Assembly (NCBI RefSeq): GCF_017912535.1
Contig: NZ_JAERQK010000001.1
Location: 806,001 to 870,000 of the forward strand
DNA length: 64,000 nucleotides
Direction: 5' to 3'
Origin: Motiliproteus sediminis
GTDB taxonomy: Bacteria > Pseudomonadota > Gammaproteobacteria > Pseudomonadales > Balneatricaceae
Of the stretch, positions 46,350 to 57,520 are shown in pieces; the stretch's first letter is position 1, and the number at the start of each line of letters is the position of its first letter. A program made the position numbers and the translations under genes. Below the pieces are notes generated by a model. That model was not told the origin of the DNA. It saw only the letters and a list, made by a program, of their open reading frames with translations, and searched no databases.

Positions 46350-46941
46350 CCCCGGTCCCGCTCTGTTTGACCGGCATGACCGGCACAGTACAAAAACCCT
46401 GTGCCGGCACATCCAGCGCGCTGTTGAACTTGCTCGACAGGTTCTGAAATGCGATCAGTCCGGTCAGCTCCACCAGCGCATCGTCGTCAAACCACTGCTT
46501 GAGTTTTTGTATCAGCTCGGCGTTTACCCGACGCCCCGTGATGGTCATCGCTTCCACATACTCCAGTACCGTTTGCTCGCGCAGGTCAAACAGATCACTG
46601 GCCCGCCAGTTGTCAAGGGCTTCAGCCTTGGCACTTGAGCCGCTGCGGCGCGCGAGTGTCGCTGCGTTGATATCGACACAAAATTCACACCAGTTAAGCT
46701 GGGATACACGCACCGTTACCAGCGAGCGCAGCACCGGGTCGACCGGCGATCTTTTGCGGTCAAGAACACCGTAAAGCAGTGCTACAGCGGCAAATAGCTT
46801 GGGCACCCGCGCCCATAACAGCCCTGGCTTCAACACTTCGCCATAACGACGCTGCTGACTCCAGAAAAACGGGCGCAGCCATAACGGATAGCGGGACAGC
46901 GGTTTATCTTTCACAAACACGAACACACTCCCATGCAACAA
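46285..46941 (-). CDS. Carboxymuconolactone decarboxylase/AhpD-like protein
   Basis: This 218-residue protein has the AhpD-type core: VRVSQLNWCEFCVDINAA with a CxxC redox motif, and ALVELTGLIAFQNLSSKFNSAL. A role as a thiol-dependent peroxidase or reductase partner is plausible. The last ~30 residues extend past the domain, into the region that overlaps the pentapeptide gene. Confidence 0.85.
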   Translation of the reverse strand: MLHGSVFVFVKDKPLSRYPLWLRPFFWSQQRRYGEVLKPGLLWARVPKLFAAVALLYGVLDRKRSPVDPVLRSLVTVRVSQLNWCEFCVDINAATLARRSGSSAKAEALDNWRASDLFDLREQTVLEYVEAMTITGRRVNAELIQKLKQWFDDDALVELTGLIAFQNLSSKFNSALDVPAQGFCTVPVMPVKQSGTGASDAQVRSVPVGSDHCNGSDP

Positions 46942-47040
46942 ACGACACTACCTGATCAGGCCTACTACTGGTGTCGGGCAAGAACAATCCTCCAATACTC
47001 CACCAACGCCCCCGCTTTCATGACAGCCAGGCGTCAAGGA

Positions 47041-48669
47041 TTAGACTTTGAACTGTCCAAGCGTCTGGTGCATGTCGCCTGCCAGTGCACTGAGCCCAAC
47101 CGACACGTCCGCCATGGCCTGCGCGCTGCTGGCTGCCTCGTTGGAAGCCTGATTGATGGCCCCTACACTGGCGTTGATCATCTCTACAGTCGAGCTCTGC
47201 TCTTCAGTCGCTGAGGCGATCTGCAGCACTCGATCGGAAACCGATTGTATTTCAGCACTGATCGCCGTCAACGCCTCACCAGCGCGAGCCGCACGGCTCA
47301 CGCTGGCTTCAGCGTCATCGCGCCCCTGACGAATCAGGGCGGCAGAGCTGCGCGCACCGTGCTGCAACTGTTCGATCATCGCCTGAATCTCATCCGTGGA
47401 CTCCTGGGTTCGCTGGGCAAGACTGCGCACTTCGTCCGCGACCACGGCAAACCCCCGTCCCTGTTCACCCGCGCGGGCGGCCTCGATGGCTGCATTCAGC
47501 GCCAACAGGTTGGTCTGGTCGGCAATGCCGCGAATAACATCGAGAATGCTGCCGATATTCTCACTCTCGCGCTCCAGTGACTGTACCGACTCCGCGGCCG
47601 TTTCAATCCGCTCGGCCAGCGCGCGAATGCTCCCGGCACTCTCGTTGGCGACTGCCAGCCCTTCCTGGGCTTGATCCCTCGCCGCCTGAGCAGAGCGGGA
47701 AACGTCCGCAGCGTTCTGCGCCACCTCCTGCACCGTGGCGCTCATTTCATGCACCGCAGCGGCCACTTGCTCGGTTTCCTCCTGGTGGGCGCGAAGGGTA
47801 TCCCGTGTAATACGGGTGGTCGACGACATATGCTCTGCTTCCGACACTAACTGCTGGCCGTAGCCGCTCAGCGTGATTACCGTCGCCTGCACCTTGCCAG
47901 TATATTGATTAAAACAGTCCGCCAGGAGCGCCAGTTCATCCCGGCCATCAGCCACCAGACGCACGGTCAGGTCACCATCTCCCTCGGCAATTTCACGCAT
48001 CGCTGCGGTGGTCTGCCCCATCGGGCGGGTAATCGAGCGAATGATTCCAAACACAGCCAGCAACAACAACAGCAGTAATGTTGACAGGGTGATCAGGTGA
48101 TTGACCAGCTCGGTGGAAAACTCCTTGTCCACATCATCGATATACACCCCGGTACCCACAACCCAACCCCAGGGCTGAAAACCCGCGACGTAGGAAAGCT
48201 TAGGAACCGGGTCCTCGGATCCCGGCTTCGGCCAATAATAATCGACGAAGCCGGACTGCTCCGCCCTTACCACCCGAACAAACTCACTGAACAGTTTTTT
48301 ACCCTTGGGATCCTCTAACTGCCCCAAAGCTTTGCCGTCGAGTGCGGGCTTGATCGGGTGCATCACCATGGTCGGCCCCATATCGTTAATCCAAAGGTAC
48401 TCGCCCCCTTCATAACGGATATGGCGAATCACTTCGGAAGCCAGGGATTGTGCTTCCTGCCGCGATAGCTCGCCCGCTTGTTCCTGGCTGTGGTAACGAT
48501 TCAGGGTAGCCAGCGCAGTATCGACAACAGCAACCAGCTTCTGCTGTTTTGATGCGATCAGATCACCCCGTTTCTGAAAGGTCTCAAACAGATAAATGGC
48601 GGTGAACACCCCAAGGGTGACCAACGCCAGCAACCAGATACGGTGAGCAATCGAGATTCGAGCAAGCAT
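47041..48669 (-). CDS. Cache-domain methyl-accepting chemotaxis protein
   Basis: This 542-residue chemoreceptor has a membrane segment (~9-28), a periplasmic single Cache domain (~40-185; [41 protein letters not shown]), a second membrane segment (~193-212), HAMP, and a signalling domain with [34 protein letters not shown]. Cache domains of this type often bind small organic acids; the ligand here is unknown. Confidence 0.94.
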   Translation of the reverse strand: MLARISIAHRIWLLALVTLGVFTAIYLFETFQKRGDLIASKQQKLVAVVDTALATLNRYHSQEQAGELSRQEAQSLASEVIRHIRYEGGEYLWINDMGPTMVMHPIKPALDGKALGQLEDPKGKKLFSEFVRVVRAEQSGFVDYYWPKPGSEDPVPKLSYVAGFQPWGWVVGTGVYIDDVDKEFSTELVNHLITLSTLLLLLLLAVFGIIRSITRPMGQTTAAMREIAEGDGDLTVRLVADGRDELALLADCFNQYTGKVQATVITLSGYGQQLVSEAEHMSSTTRITRDTLRAHQEETEQVAAAVHEMSATVQEVAQNAADVSRSAQAARDQAQEGLAVANESAGSIRALAERIETAAESVQSLERESENIGSILDVIRGIADQTNLLALNAAIEAARAGEQGRGFAVVADEVRSLAQRTQESTDEIQAMIEQLQHGARSSAALIRQGRDDAEASVSRAARAGEALTAISAEIQSVSDRVLQIASATEEQSSTVEMINASVGAINQASNEAASSAQAMADVSVGLSALAGDMHQTLGQFKV

Positions 48670-48791
48670 GAGCCACCCCTTAAGAGACGTGCAGTAAAGG
48701 CCGCTAACAGCAGCGGCCTCACTAATTTAGTAACTAAGGGAGTATAGATGGCCGCCACGTCTCCATGGCGAAGAGAGTCATTGAATTGAGG

Positions 48792-49205
48792 TTACGAGGC
48801 GAAAAACCTGGCCAGTTGGTCGTTGGATAAAAGCTCGCTCTTGCCACCACGCATGACCCGCAGCAACTCATCCTTGGCAATGGCATGAGGCATTCCGCTT
48901 TCTGTCAGCAAGGTCAGCAAGCGATCAAAAATCTGGCGCCGCTTCAATCCCAATGCGTCGGTTGCACGGCGTTCATCACAGTCTTCAACCAGAGTTGAAC
49001 CGCAGCCACAACGGCGCGCCAGCGTCAGGGAGTCATCGGTCTGGCTTAACCCGGTTGCGCTATTCACCGCATCGGTTTCACGTACCAGCTGCGCCAGATC
49101 CGCAAACACTTTGGCACAACCTGGGCACTGCTTGGGAAAGGCGGTATCCCCAAGCAACTTGAGTCCATCGAAGAGCTCGTTCATCCGTGACTGAGAGTCT
49201 TGCAT
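48792..49205 (-). CDS. Cysteine-containing conserved hypothetical protein
   Basis: This 137-residue soluble protein has FPKQCPGCAKVF near residue 25, then RRCGCGSTLVEDCDERR near 65, a pattern of paired cysteines that could bind zinc or an Fe-S centre. The C-terminal half is helical (IFDRLLTLLTESGMP). AAGGAGG stands 5 nt before ATG 49205, which decides the start over GTG 49211. It was not assigned to a family. Confidence 0.7.
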   Translation of the reverse strand: MQDSQSRMNELFDGLKLLGDTAFPKQCPGCAKVFADLAQLVRETDAVNSATGLSQTDDSLTLARRCGCGSTLVEDCDERRATDALGLKRRQIFDRLLTLLTESGMPHAIAKDELLRVMRGGKSELLSNDQLARFFAS

Positions 49206-49263
49206 TCCCACCTCCTTCTCTTATCTGCTGTTACGATTCCAGCATAGACGACGCAGTCGCCTG

Positions 49264-50481
49264 TCACACCCGACCGGCCACTGCGTCCAGTCCTCGTTGC
49301 ATATCCCGTTGCAAGTCCGCTAACGACTCCAACCCCACAGACAGTCGAATCAGGTTTTGCCCGATACCGGCCTGACGCCTCTCTTCGTCGCTCAGGCGGC
49401 CATGGGTGGTGGTCGCCGGATGGGTGATGGTTGACTTTACATCACCGAGATTGCCGGTAATTGACACCACCTGGGTGGCATCAATGAAGCTCCACGCCTC
49501 GTCACGACCGCCATGGAGCTCAAACCCGAGCACTGCGCCAAATCCGCGCTGCTGTTTTTTTGCCAGCTGGTGCTGGGGATGGCTCTCCAGACCGGTGTAA
49601 TAGACCCGCGCAACCTGAGACTGCTGCTCCAGCCACTGCGCCAAAGCCAACGCACTGCTGCTCTGGGCGAGCATTCGCAGTTCCAGCGTTTCCAGCCCTT
49701 TGGCAAACACCCAGGCGTTAAACGGGCTCATGCAGGCGCCACCAGTGCGAATGAAGCCGAACACCTCTTCCATCAGCGAATCGGGACCCACAACAACGCC
49801 ACCAACACAGCGTCCCTGGCCATCAAGAAACTTGGTTGCGGAGTGCATCACAATGTCGGCGCCCAGGGTCAGCGGACGCTGAAGTGCGGGGGTGCAGAAA
49901 CAGTTATCGACCACCAACAGTGCATCGGCCTGGTGGGCAATATCCGCCACCGCAGCGATATCGGCTAGCTCTGCCAGCGGATTGGAGGGGGTCTCCAGAA
50001 ACAGCATTCGGGTTGAAGGTTCGATCGCCGCCTTCCAGGCATCAAGCCGGGTAGGATCAACGAAAGTGGTGCGAATCCCGGCCCGAGTGAAATACTTGGT
50101 GAACAGTGAAACAGTCGAACCAAACACACTGTAGGAGCACACGATGTGATCGCCCTGCTGCAGCAGGCTCATCCCGAGACTGAGAATGGCAGCCATGCCC
50201 GACGCCGTCGCTACAGCGCGCTCACCGCCTTCGAGTGCAGCCATGCGTTCTTCAAACAAGCGAACGGACGGATTGGTAAAGCGGGAATAGATGTTGCCTT
50301 CTTCATCGCCACCGAAACGGGCTGCCGCCTGAGCAGCACTGTCGAATACAAAGCTTGAAGTAGTGAAGATCGCGTCGCTATGCTCGCCTTCGGCCGTGCG
50401 CCGATGCCCTGTGCGGATAGCGAGGGTACTCGGATCGGCCGACTCCAGCGCGGCTTTCAGTTGTTCGTTACGGTCACTCAT
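49264..50481 (-). CDS. metZ: O-succinylhomoserine sulfhydrylase
   Basis: This 405-residue PLP enzyme makes homocysteine from O-succinylhomoserine and sulfide in methionine synthesis. Visible are NIYSRFTNPSVRLFEERMAALEGGE, ASGMAAI, ETPSNPLAE, DNCFCTPALQRPLTLGAD and the PLP lysine in HSATKFLDGQGR. It is close to Pseudomonas MetZ, and its place after purF is conserved there. ATG 50481 is preferred; GTG 50493, overlapping the purF stop, is possible. Confidence 0.95.
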   Translation of the reverse strand: MSDRNEQLKAALESADPSTLAIRTGHRRTAEGEHSDAIFTTSSFVFDSAAQAAARFGGDEEGNIYSRFTNPSVRLFEERMAALEGGERAVATASGMAAILSLGMSLLQQGDHIVCSYSVFGSTVSLFTKYFTRAGIRTTFVDPTRLDAWKAAIEPSTRMLFLETPSNPLAELADIAAVADIAHQADALLVVDNCFCTPALQRPLTLGADIVMHSATKFLDGQGRCVGGVVVGPDSLMEEVFGFIRTGGACMSPFNAWVFAKGLETLELRMLAQSSSALALAQWLEQQSQVARVYYTGLESHPQHQLAKKQQRGFGAVLGFELHGGRDEAWSFIDATQVVSITGNLGDVKSTITHPATTTHGRLSDEERRQAGIGQNLIRLSVGLESLADLQRDMQRGLDAVAGRV

Positions 50482-50489
50482 CTGCGCAC

Positions 50490-51995
50490 TCACAGCTTGG
50501 GGTAAAGGTCGCCCGTTTCAGTACTCTCGCTGCCACCCTTGGCGGCGTCATTGCGTTGCGCATCGATCTGCATCAGGTACCCCTGATCGACATCACCGGT
50601 GACGTACTCACCATTGAAGACCGAGCAGTCGAACCGATCGACCTGCGCATCCCCACCCTGGGTACTGCGTATCAGGTCGTCCAGATCCTGATACACCATC
50701 CAGTCGGCTCCAATCAGCTCACCCACCTCTTCATCGGTACGATCATGAGCAATCAGCTCGCTGGCGCTGGGCATATCGATACCGTAAACGTTCGGGTAGC
50801 GCACCGCCGGTGCGGCAGAGGCAAAATAAACCTTCTTTGCTCCCATTTCGCGCGCCATCTCGACAATCTGGCGAGAGGTGGTGCCACGAACAATGGAGTC
50901 ATCCACCAGCATCACATTCTTGCCTTTGAACTCAAGCTCAATCGGGTTGAGCTTGCGCCGCACAGTGCGTTCCCGCAGCTGCTGCCCGGGCATGATGAAG
51001 GTACGACCGATATAACGGTTCTTGATAAAGCCTTCACGGAACTTGACCCCCAGCATGTTGGCCATCTCCATCGCCGCAGTGCGGCTGGTGTCCGGAATTG
51101 GAATAACCACATCAATATCGTGATCGGGACGCTCACGCAGCACTTTTTCAGCCAGCAGTTCACCCTGCCGCAGGCGCGCTTTGTAAACGGAAATACCATC
51201 CATAATCGAGTCTGGACGGGCCAGATACACATATTCGAACAGACAGGGAGACAGTTTGCTTTGCGCAGCGCACTGGCGGGTAAACACGCCGCCGTCATTG
51301 CTCAGGTAGATCGCTTCTCCCGGGGCCAGGTCGCGCACCAGCTCAAAACCGCAGCTGTCGAGGGCCACACTCTCGGACGCGACCATATAATCGTACCCCT
51401 CTTCGGTCCGGCGACGGCCATACACCACCGGACGAATGCCGTGGGGGTCACGAAAGGCGACTATGCCGTAGCCTGTAATCATGGCCACCACCGCATATCC
51501 TCCGCGGCAGCGTTTGTGCACCTGTTCAACGGCGGTGAAAATGTCGTTCGCTCCCGGTTGCAGTTTTCCCAACTGCTGCAGCTCGTGCGCAAAGACGTTG
51601 AGCAACACTTCCGAGTCCGAGTTAGTGTTGATGTGGCGCAGGTCGGTACGAAAGATATCCTCAGCCAACTCCGCCGCGTTGGTCAAATTGCCGTTATGGG
51701 CCAATGCGATGCCATACGGCGAGTTGACATAAAAGGGCTGGGCTTCGGCGGCGCTTGAACTGCCGGCGGTGGGGTAACGGACATGACCGATCCCCATAGT
51801 GCCGAGCAGATTGCGCATATGGCGGGTACGAAACACCTCGTTAACAAGGCCATTGTCCTTGCGCAGGTTAAAGCGACTTCCCTGACAGGTCACCATGCCG
51901 GCGGCATCCTGGCCGCGGTGCTGAAGCACCGTTAAGGCATCAAAGATGCTCTGGTTTACATTGGATTTGGCAACGATGCCAACTATGCCGCACAT
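50490..51995 (-). CDS. purF: Amidophosphoribosyltransferase
   Basis: This 501-residue enzyme starts purine synthesis by moving ammonia from glutamine to PRPP. Cys2 (CGIVGI) is the nucleophile of the glutaminase domain (to ~230); the PRT domain has [15 protein letters not shown] and the PRPP loop [17 protein letters not shown]. Mature forms begin at Cys2 after Met removal. It is downstream of cvpA, as in E. coli. Confidence 0.97.
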   Translation of the reverse strand: MCGIVGIVAKSNVNQSIFDALTVLQHRGQDAAGMVTCQGSRFNLRKDNGLVNEVFRTRHMRNLLGTMGIGHVRYPTAGSSSAAEAQPFYVNSPYGIALAHNGNLTNAAELAEDIFRTDLRHINTNSDSEVLLNVFAHELQQLGKLQPGANDIFTAVEQVHKRCRGGYAVVAMITGYGIVAFRDPHGIRPVVYGRRRTEEGYDYMVASESVALDSCGFELVRDLAPGEAIYLSNDGGVFTRQCAAQSKLSPCLFEYVYLARPDSIMDGISVYKARLRQGELLAEKVLRERPDHDIDVVIPIPDTSRTAAMEMANMLGVKFREGFIKNRYIGRTFIMPGQQLRERTVRRKLNPIELEFKGKNVMLVDDSIVRGTTSRQIVEMAREMGAKKVYFASAAPAVRYPNVYGIDMPSASELIAHDRTDEEVGELIGADWMVYQDLDDLIRSTQGGDAQVDRFDCSVFNGEYVTGDVDQGYLMQIDAQRNDAAKGGSESTETGDLYPKL

Positions 51996-52027
51996 TGAAT
52001 GTACCTCATCAAGGTTGAGCCAATCAG

Positions 52028-52060
52028 TAAAAACAAAAGCCCGCCGGACGCTTGTTTTTA
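52028..52060. repeat. AT-rich inverted repeat between cvpA and purF
   Basis: TAAAAACAA (52028-52036) and TTGTTTTTA (52052-52060) are exact complements around a 15-nt GC-rich spacer, in the gap between cvpA and purF. It could be a partial terminator or a regulatory hairpin; no more can be said from sequence alone. Confidence 0.4.
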
Positions 52061-52079
52061 ATGACGAGCGACACCTGCG

Positions 52080-52574
52080 CTACTGACTTGCGTCCATTAT
52101 CAGGCGAGAGGTTTCGCCCGCCAAGCTTCGCGTCCACTCCTCCATCAGGGTGAAGTGCGGAATCAATGTAGACTGGCGCCACCACTGGTCCTGATTCACC
52201 GGCGTCATATCCAGCAGTGCCACCAGCACTACCACTAACAGCGCCCCACGAGCCAAGCCGAACCCCATCCCCAGTACCCGGTCAGTGCCTCCCAGTCCGG
52301 TGGCCTTGATGAGCACGCCAATCAAGTTGTTGATCAGGGCACCGGTAAACAGAGTGGCGATAAACAGCAGCAGAAACGCGGCGACGACCCTGGCCGAAGG
52401 GGTTTCGATATAACTGGCAAGCAGCGCACTCAGATGGTCGGTAAACAGACGCGCGATAATAAACGCGGCCACCCAGGTAAGCAGCGAGATCGCTTCGCGC
52501 ACAAATCCTCGCTTGAGACTAATCAAGCTCGATATGGCAATAATGGCAACGATGACCCAGTCGGCCCAATTCAT
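52080..52574 (-). CDS. cvpA: CvpA family membrane protein
   Basis: This 164-residue inner-membrane protein has four hydrophobic segments (~1-20, 24-45, 62-85, 99-122) and the CvpA marks WADWVIVAIIAISSLISLKRGFVREAISL and GGTDRVLGMGFGLARG. CvpA is known from colicin V production and as a gene upstream of purF. Its biochemical role is unclear. Confidence 0.93.
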   Translation of the reverse strand: MNWADWVIVAIIAISSLISLKRGFVREAISLLTWVAAFIIARLFTDHLSALLASYIETPSARVVAAFLLLFIATLFTGALINNLIGVLIKATGLGGTDRVLGMGFGLARGALLVVVLVALLDMTPVNQDQWWRQSTLIPHFTLMEEWTRSLAGETSRLIMDASQ

Positions 52575-52646
52575 AATGAAACTCGCAGCAACGAGGCGCG
52601 CATTCTAGCAAAGCCCTTGGTGATACCCAACAATGACGCCTCGCAT

Positions 52647-53279
52647 TCAACTGGTGGAGAAGCGCAGGATCAAGCCATCAAGCTTCAGCTCGCGGCTCAA
52701 CTTGCGCTTCAATGCCTCTAGCTCGCTACGCTGCACCTCCGGTCCAACGTAGACTCTGGACAGGGCGTTCTTTTCGCGTATGTAGGCGCTGTAGCCCGCC
52801 TTGTTCAGCCGGTCACGCAAGCGTTCGGCATTTGCACGCTCTTTGAAAGCCGCCAACTGCAGGGTCCACGCCACAGGCACGCCCTGCTTATCCAGTACCG
52901 GAACCTCTTTTTCCAGCGTAGCCGGACGTGGCTGCTTGGGCGTCAACTCCGGCGCCACTTCTGCCGGAGCGGATACTTCGCCGTCATCGGGCTGCTCGGG
53001 CGTATCCGAAAGCGGGGTGGCCACCTCAGCCGTCACCTTCATCCGCGGCTGGCGCAGCTCCACTCGCTCCGGCATCGGCTCGGCCGGCTTTCGGGTATCG
53101 TCGAGGATTCTGGCTTCGGGCACGGGAACAGACATAACAGGGAACCGCGGTGCGTCGGGAATAGACACCTGCAGCTGACTCTCACGAACCCCCTGGCCAT
53201 CAAACAACATCGGTAGCACAATCACTGCCAACAACCCCAGGGCAACGAATCCGATCAGGCGTTCCTTCTGATGTTCCAT
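52647..53279 (-). CDS. dedD: SPOR-domain protein, DedD-like
   Basis: This 210-residue protein has a short cytoplasmic start, one membrane segment (~9-25), a Pro/Glu-rich periplasmic linker and a C-terminal SPOR domain (~132-207; PVAWTLQLAAFKERANAERLRDRLNKAGY). SPOR domains bind denuded septal peptidoglycan, which places it at the division site. The folC-dedD-cvpA order supports the name. Confidence 0.88.
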   Translation of the reverse strand: MEHQKERLIGFVALGLLAVIVLPMLFDGQGVRESQLQVSIPDAPRFPVMSVPVPEARILDDTRKPAEPMPERVELRQPRMKVTAEVATPLSDTPEQPDDGEVSAPAEVAPELTPKQPRPATLEKEVPVLDKQGVPVAWTLQLAAFKERANAERLRDRLNKAGYSAYIREKNALSRVYVGPEVQRSELEALKRKLSRELKLDGLILRFSTS

Positions 53280-53283
53280 GTCG

Positions 53284-54540
53284 TTACTCCTGCAGTGCGT
53301 CCAGCGCGGCGGCCACGGTATAGAACGACCCCATCACCAGGATACGATCACCAACTGCGCTTTCGGCCAGAGCCGAATCCAGCGCAGCAGCAACAGACTC
53401 CAATGATTCGGCGTCGGCCCCCTCAAGCGCGGCCAGCAGACGCCCTGCCTTTTCGCCGCGCGGGCAGCCAAGGGAGGCGACTCGCCAGCGATCGATTCGC
53501 GGTCGCAACGCCGCCAGGGTTGACTCAACGTCCTTATCGCCCAGCATCGCTGCCACACACCAGGTGGTACCGTCACAGGGAGGCAGTTGCGCGGCAAGAT
53601 ACCCCGCTGCATGAGGGTTGTGGGCCACATCAAGCACCAGCTCCCGACCATCGCGCCACATACATTGCATTCGACCGGTCAGCGAAACGCCCTGCAACCC
53701 CTCGCGCACCTCAGCCGGCAGCAACTGGACTCCGGCACTAGCAAGCGCCTGCAGCGCGGTAGAGGCATTGGCGAACGGCAGTTGCGGCACGGGCAGATCA
53801 CTGAGCGTCAGCGACGTTCCGTCAGCGCTCAGCCCACGCCAACACCAGCTCTCCTGCGGCTCAGCAGCCGGACCAAACTCGATTCCCCAGCGCAACAGGG
53901 GCGCCCCCAGATCAGCAGCGTAGCTGGAAACCGATGCCGGCAGATCGGCATCACCAAAGATCAGCGGACGCGCGGGCCTGGCAATTCCCGCCTTTTCATA
54001 GCCAATTTTGTCACGGTCACTGCCCAGCCAATCCTGATGATCGAGCGCAACGGTGGTGACTACCGCAACGTCAGCATCAACCAGGTTGACGGCATCCAAA
54101 CGACCGCCCAGACCAACCTCCAGCAACCAGAGATCCAATGACTGCTGACTAAAAAGCCACAACGCGGCCAGAGTCCCGTACTCGAAGTAGGTCAGCGATA
54201 CCTTTGCCTGCTGACGAGCCTGTTCCACCACCACAAACGCGTCGCAGAGGGAATCGTCGTCGACCAGGCTACCGTCGATGCTTACGCGCTCGTTGTAGCG
54301 AATAAAGTGGGGGGAGGAGTAACAACCGACCCTGAGGCCATGGGCTACGGCGACGGCACGCATCAGCGCCACGGTGGAACCCTTGCCATTGGTGCCAGCT
54401 ACCGTTACCACCCGAGGTGGCGTCAGCTGGAGTAGGGCCGCAACTGCAGCTACGCGCTCAAGGCCCAGATCAATCTCAGAGGGATGGCTGGCCTCGATAA
54501 AGGCCAGCCACTGGTGCAGATTATTCGGCAGTGACGTCAT
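53284..54540 (-). CDS. folC: Bifunctional dihydrofolate/folylpolyglutamate synthase
   Basis: This 418-residue Mur-ligase-fold enzyme adds glutamate to dihydropteroate and folates. It shows the P-loop [53 protein letters not shown] and [16 protein letters not shown] 54540 overlaps the accD stop by 20 nt; an upstream in-frame codon at 54564 would lie further inside accD. Confidence 0.95.
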   Translation of the reverse strand: MTSLPNNLHQWLAFIEASHPSEIDLGLERVAAVAALLQLTPPRVVTVAGTNGKGSTVALMRAVAVAHGLRVGCYSSPHFIRYNERVSIDGSLVDDDSLCDAFVVVEQARQQAKVSLTYFEYGTLAALWLFSQQSLDLWLLEVGLGGRLDAVNLVDADVAVVTTVALDHQDWLGSDRDKIGYEKAGIARPARPLIFGDADLPASVSSYAADLGAPLLRWGIEFGPAAEPQESWCWRGLSADGTSLTLSDLPVPQLPFANASTALQALASAGVQLLPAEVREGLQGVSLTGRMQCMWRDGRELVLDVAHNPHAAGYLAAQLPPCDGTTWCVAAMLGDKDVESTLAALRPRIDRWRVASLGCPRGEKAGRLLAALEGADAESLESVAAALDSALAESAVGDRILVMGSFYTVAAALDALQE

Positions 54541-55423
54541 CGGAACTATCTGCGTCCACGCCAATTGGCTTTTGATGCGTCAGCTTCCGAAGAATCGAAC
54601 CCAGCTTCTCACGTAACTGGGTACGTTTGATGATTATGTCGATGGCGCCGTGCTCCAGCAGAAACTCGCTGCGCTGGAACCCTTCCGGCAGCTTTTCCCG
54701 CACCGTCTGCTCGATAACCCGCGGGCCGGCAAAGCCAATCAGAGCGTTAGGTTCGGCAACGTTCAGGTCACCCAGCATCGCCAACGATGCGGAAACGCCC
54801 CCGTAAACCGGATCGGTCAACACGGAGATATAGGGAATACCTTCTGACTTCATTTTTTCCAGCGCGGCGCTGGTCTTGGCCATCTGCATCAGCGAGAACA
54901 GCGCCTCTTGCATCCGTGCTCCACCACTGGCCGAGAAACAGACCAGGGGGATACGCTGCTCCAGACAGACGTTAACGGCACGGACGAAACGCTCGCCGAC
55001 GACCGCCCCCATGGAACCACCCATGAAGGAGAATTCGAACGCGACCGCGACCAGGGGAAGGCCGTCAACGCTGCCTTTCATGGCAACCAGCGCGTCCTTC
55101 TCACCGGTCTGCTTCTGAGCCGCAGACAGACGGTCCTTGTATTTTTTGGAATCGCGGAATTTAAGCCGGTCCACCGGCTCCACATCGCTACCGATCTCAA
55201 TGCGATTTTCAGCATCAAGGAACAGATCCAGACGCTTACGCGCCTCAAGGCGCATGTGATGGTCACACTTCATGCAGACATTGAGGTTGCGGTCCAGCTC
55301 CGGCCGGTAAAGCACGGCTTCGCACTTGGGGCACTTCTTCCACAAACCTTCCGGAATATCCGCTTTCTTTTTGGAGTCGGCCCGAATCAGCGAGGGCACA
55401 ATCTTGTCAAACCAGGTACTCAT
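54521..55423 (-). CDS. accD: Acetyl-CoA carboxylase carboxyltransferase beta subunit
   Basis: This 300-residue subunit works with AccA to make malonyl-CoA. The N-terminal zinc ribbon is complete (CPKCEAVLY, then CMKC, at ~32-56), followed by the crotonase-like domain with [14 protein letters not shown] and [25 protein letters not shown]. The C-terminal ~20 residues are acidic. It is between trpA and folC, as in many gammaproteobacteria. Confidence 0.97.
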   Translation of the reverse strand: MSTWFDKIVPSLIRADSKKKADIPEGLWKKCPKCEAVLYRPELDRNLNVCMKCDHHMRLEARKRLDLFLDAENRIEIGSDVEPVDRLKFRDSKKYKDRLSAAQKQTGEKDALVAMKGSVDGLPLVAVAFEFSFMGGSMGAVVGERFVRAVNVCLEQRIPLVCFSASGGARMQEALFSLMQMAKTSAALEKMKSEGIPYISVLTDPVYGGVSASLAMLGDLNVAEPNALIGFAGPRVIEQTVREKLPEGFQRSEFLLEHGAIDIIIKRTQLREKLGSILRKLTHQKPIGVDADSSDDVTAE

Positions 55424-55460
55424 GGTGATCCCTTATCCTTTGTTGGGAGAACGTTGCCTG

Positions 55461-56267
55461 TCAGGCGTCGTCCATCCCGGCACGCAAATCCGCAACGATG
55501 GCGGCAACCTCTGGCGCAATGCGCTCAGGGTGATCCGCCAGCTCCGCAATTTTATTAACCAACACGCTGCCAACAATTACGCCGTCTGACACGCGGCTTA
55601 CCGCTGCTGCCGACGCGCGATCTTTGATGCCAAATCCGACACCAACCGGCAGATTGGTCATTGAACGAATGGCAGTGACACGCGACTCGACTTCATCAAC
55701 ATTGAGTGCCGCCGAACCGGTGACCCCTTTTACCGACACATAGTACACGTAGCCGCTTCCGCGCTCGCAGATCTGTTTCATGCGGGCATCGCTAGTGGTC
55801 GGTGCCAGCAGAAAGATCGCGTCCAGACCATTGTCTCGCAACGCGGCACAAAACTCGTCTGCTTCCTCGGGCGGCAGGTCAACCGTCAGCACCCCATCGA
55901 CGCCGGCTTCGCGCGCTTTTTCCATAAAAGTGCGATAGCCGATGGCCTCCACGGGGTTAAGGTAGCCCATCAACACCACCGGTGTATCGGTGTTGCGCTG
56001 GCGGAATTCCGCCACCATCGCTAACACATCCAGCAGTCGAGTGCCGGCGCGCAGCGCTCGCTCGCACGCCAGCTGGATTACCGGGCCATCAGCCATGGGG
56101 TCAGAAAACGGGACCCCCAGTTCGATGATATCGGCACCGCTATCCGCCAATGCATGCATCAGATCAACGGTCACCTCCTGCACCGGATCGCCAGCGGTTA
56201 CATAAGGTATCAGCGCCTTACGGCCGGAGACTTTCAGCTTTTCAAAACAACTTTGTATACGACTCAT
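55461..56267 (-). CDS. trpA: Tryptophan synthase alpha subunit
   Basis: This 268-residue TIM-barrel subunit cleaves indole-3-glycerol phosphate to indole, which passes to TrpB. The catalytic Glu and Asp lie in [18 protein letters not shown] (Glu ~49) and [14 protein letters not shown] (Asp ~60 by family numbering); [10 protein letters not shown] and GVGFGIKD form the phosphate site. It follows trpB by 32 nt. Confidence 0.97.
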   Translation of the reverse strand: MSRIQSCFEKLKVSGRKALIPYVTAGDPVQEVTVDLMHALADSGADIIELGVPFSDPMADGPVIQLACERALRAGTRLLDVLAMVAEFRQRNTDTPVVLMGYLNPVEAIGYRTFMEKAREAGVDGVLTVDLPPEEADEFCAALRDNGLDAIFLLAPTTSDARMKQICERGSGYVYYVSVKGVTGSAALNVDEVESRVTAIRSMTNLPVGVGFGIKDRASAAAVSRVSDGVIVGSVLVNKIAELADHPERIAPEVAAIVADLRAGMDDA

Positions 56268-56299
56268 TGAAACCCCTTAGGTCCGACTGCCGGCACCGC

Positions 56300-57520
56300 T
56301 TAGACGGTAATTCCGTCGATGTCGGCCACGGTATGAATATCCTTGTCACCCCGGCCAGAGAGATTAACCAGCAGCACCTGATCGGGTGACATCTGCGGCG
56401 CCATCTTGATCGCGTGGGCGATGGCGTGCGCGGACTCCAGCGCCGGCATGATACCCTCGACGCGAGTCAGTCGCCGGAAGGCATCCAGCGCCTCGTCGTC
56501 ATTGATGGCGACATATTCGGCACGGCCCGTATCCTTCAGCCACGCGTGCTCAGGGCCGACGCCGGGATAATCCAATCCAGCAGAGACCGAGTGCGTGCCG
56601 ATGATCTGTCCGGCATCATCTTCCATCAGGTAAGTCCGGTTGCCGTGCAGCACGCCCGGGCGACCCTTGCACAGCGGCGCCGCGTGTTGACCGGTCTCGA
56701 GACCGTAGCCGCCGGCTTCAACGCCTACCATGCGAACATCTGCATCACCGATAAAGGGGTGGAACAGACCAATGGCATTGGACCCACCACCGACACAGGC
56801 CACCAGAGCATCCGGCAACTTACCCGTTTGCGCCAAGCACTGCTGGCGCGCCTCACGTCCGATGACGCACTGGAAGTCGCGCACCATTTTCGGGTACGGG
56901 TGCGGACCGGCGACGGTACCGATAATGTAAAAAGTATTGTCCACGTTGGTGACCCAGTCCCGCATCGCCTCATTCAAGGCATCCTTGAGGGTGCGCGTAC
57001 CCGACTGGACCGGCACCACCGTGGCGCCCAACAGCTTCATGCGATAGACATTCAAGGCCTGACGACGCACGTCTTCAGCCCCCATGTACACGACACATTC
57101 CAAACCCAGACGGGCAGCGACGGTCGCACTTGCCACCCCATGCTGGCCGGCTCCGGTTTCCGCAATCACACGCGGCTTACCCATAAACTTGGCCAACAGC
57201 GCCTGGCCGATGGTGTTGTTAACTTTGTGTGCGCCGGTATGATTGAGATCTTCCCGCTTCAGGTAGATCTGCGCACCGCCTAGTTCGCGGCTCAGGCGCT
57301 CGGCATGATAAAGCGGAGACGGGCGGCCAACGTAGTGCGCCAGGTCTCGATCGAACTCCGCCTGAAACTCAGGATCCCGCCACATCTTTTCATACAGCGC
57401 CGCCAATTCATCCAGGGCGCCCATCAATGTTTCAGATGCGAACCGGCCACCGTAAGGGCCAAAGTGGCCGGTGGCGTCGGGGAGAGCCATAAGTTCATTC
57501 AGATCGACTGTTGTCGGCAC
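56300..57520 (-). CDS. trpB: Tryptophan synthase beta subunit
   Basis: This 406-residue PLP enzyme joins indole and serine to tryptophan. It shows [19 protein letters not shown], the PLP Lys in [25 protein letters not shown] and [18 protein letters not shown] 57520 is chosen because GAGG (57530-57527) stands 6 nt before it and the product matches relatives; ATG 57532 is the alternative. Either start lies inside the end of trpF, which implies translational coupling. Confidence 0.96.
   Translation of the reverse strand: MPTTVDLNELMALPDATGHFGPYGGRFASETLMGALDELAALYEKMWRDPEFQAEFDRDLAHYVGRPSPLYHAERLSRELGGAQIYLKREDLNHTGAHKVNNTIGQALLAKFMGKPRVIAETGAGQHGVASATVAARLGLECVVYMGAEDVRRQALNVYRMKLLGATVVPVQSGTRTLKDALNEAMRDWVTNVDNTFYIIGTVAGPHPYPKMVRDFQCVIGREARQQCLAQTGKLPDALVACVGGGSNAIGLFHPFIGDADVRMVGVEAGGYGLETGQHAAPLCKGRPGVLHGNRTYLMEDDAGQIIGTHSVSAGLDYPGVGPEHAWLKDTGRAEYVAINDDEALDAFRRLTRVEGIMPALESAHAIAHAIKMAPQMSPDQVLLVNLSGRGDKDIHTVADIDGITV

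Noticed and set aside
50556-51758. 400-residue open frame opposite purF
   Set aside because: It lies wholly inside a highly conserved gene on the other strand, is His/Gln-rich as expected of antisense frames in GC-rich genomes, and matches nothing.
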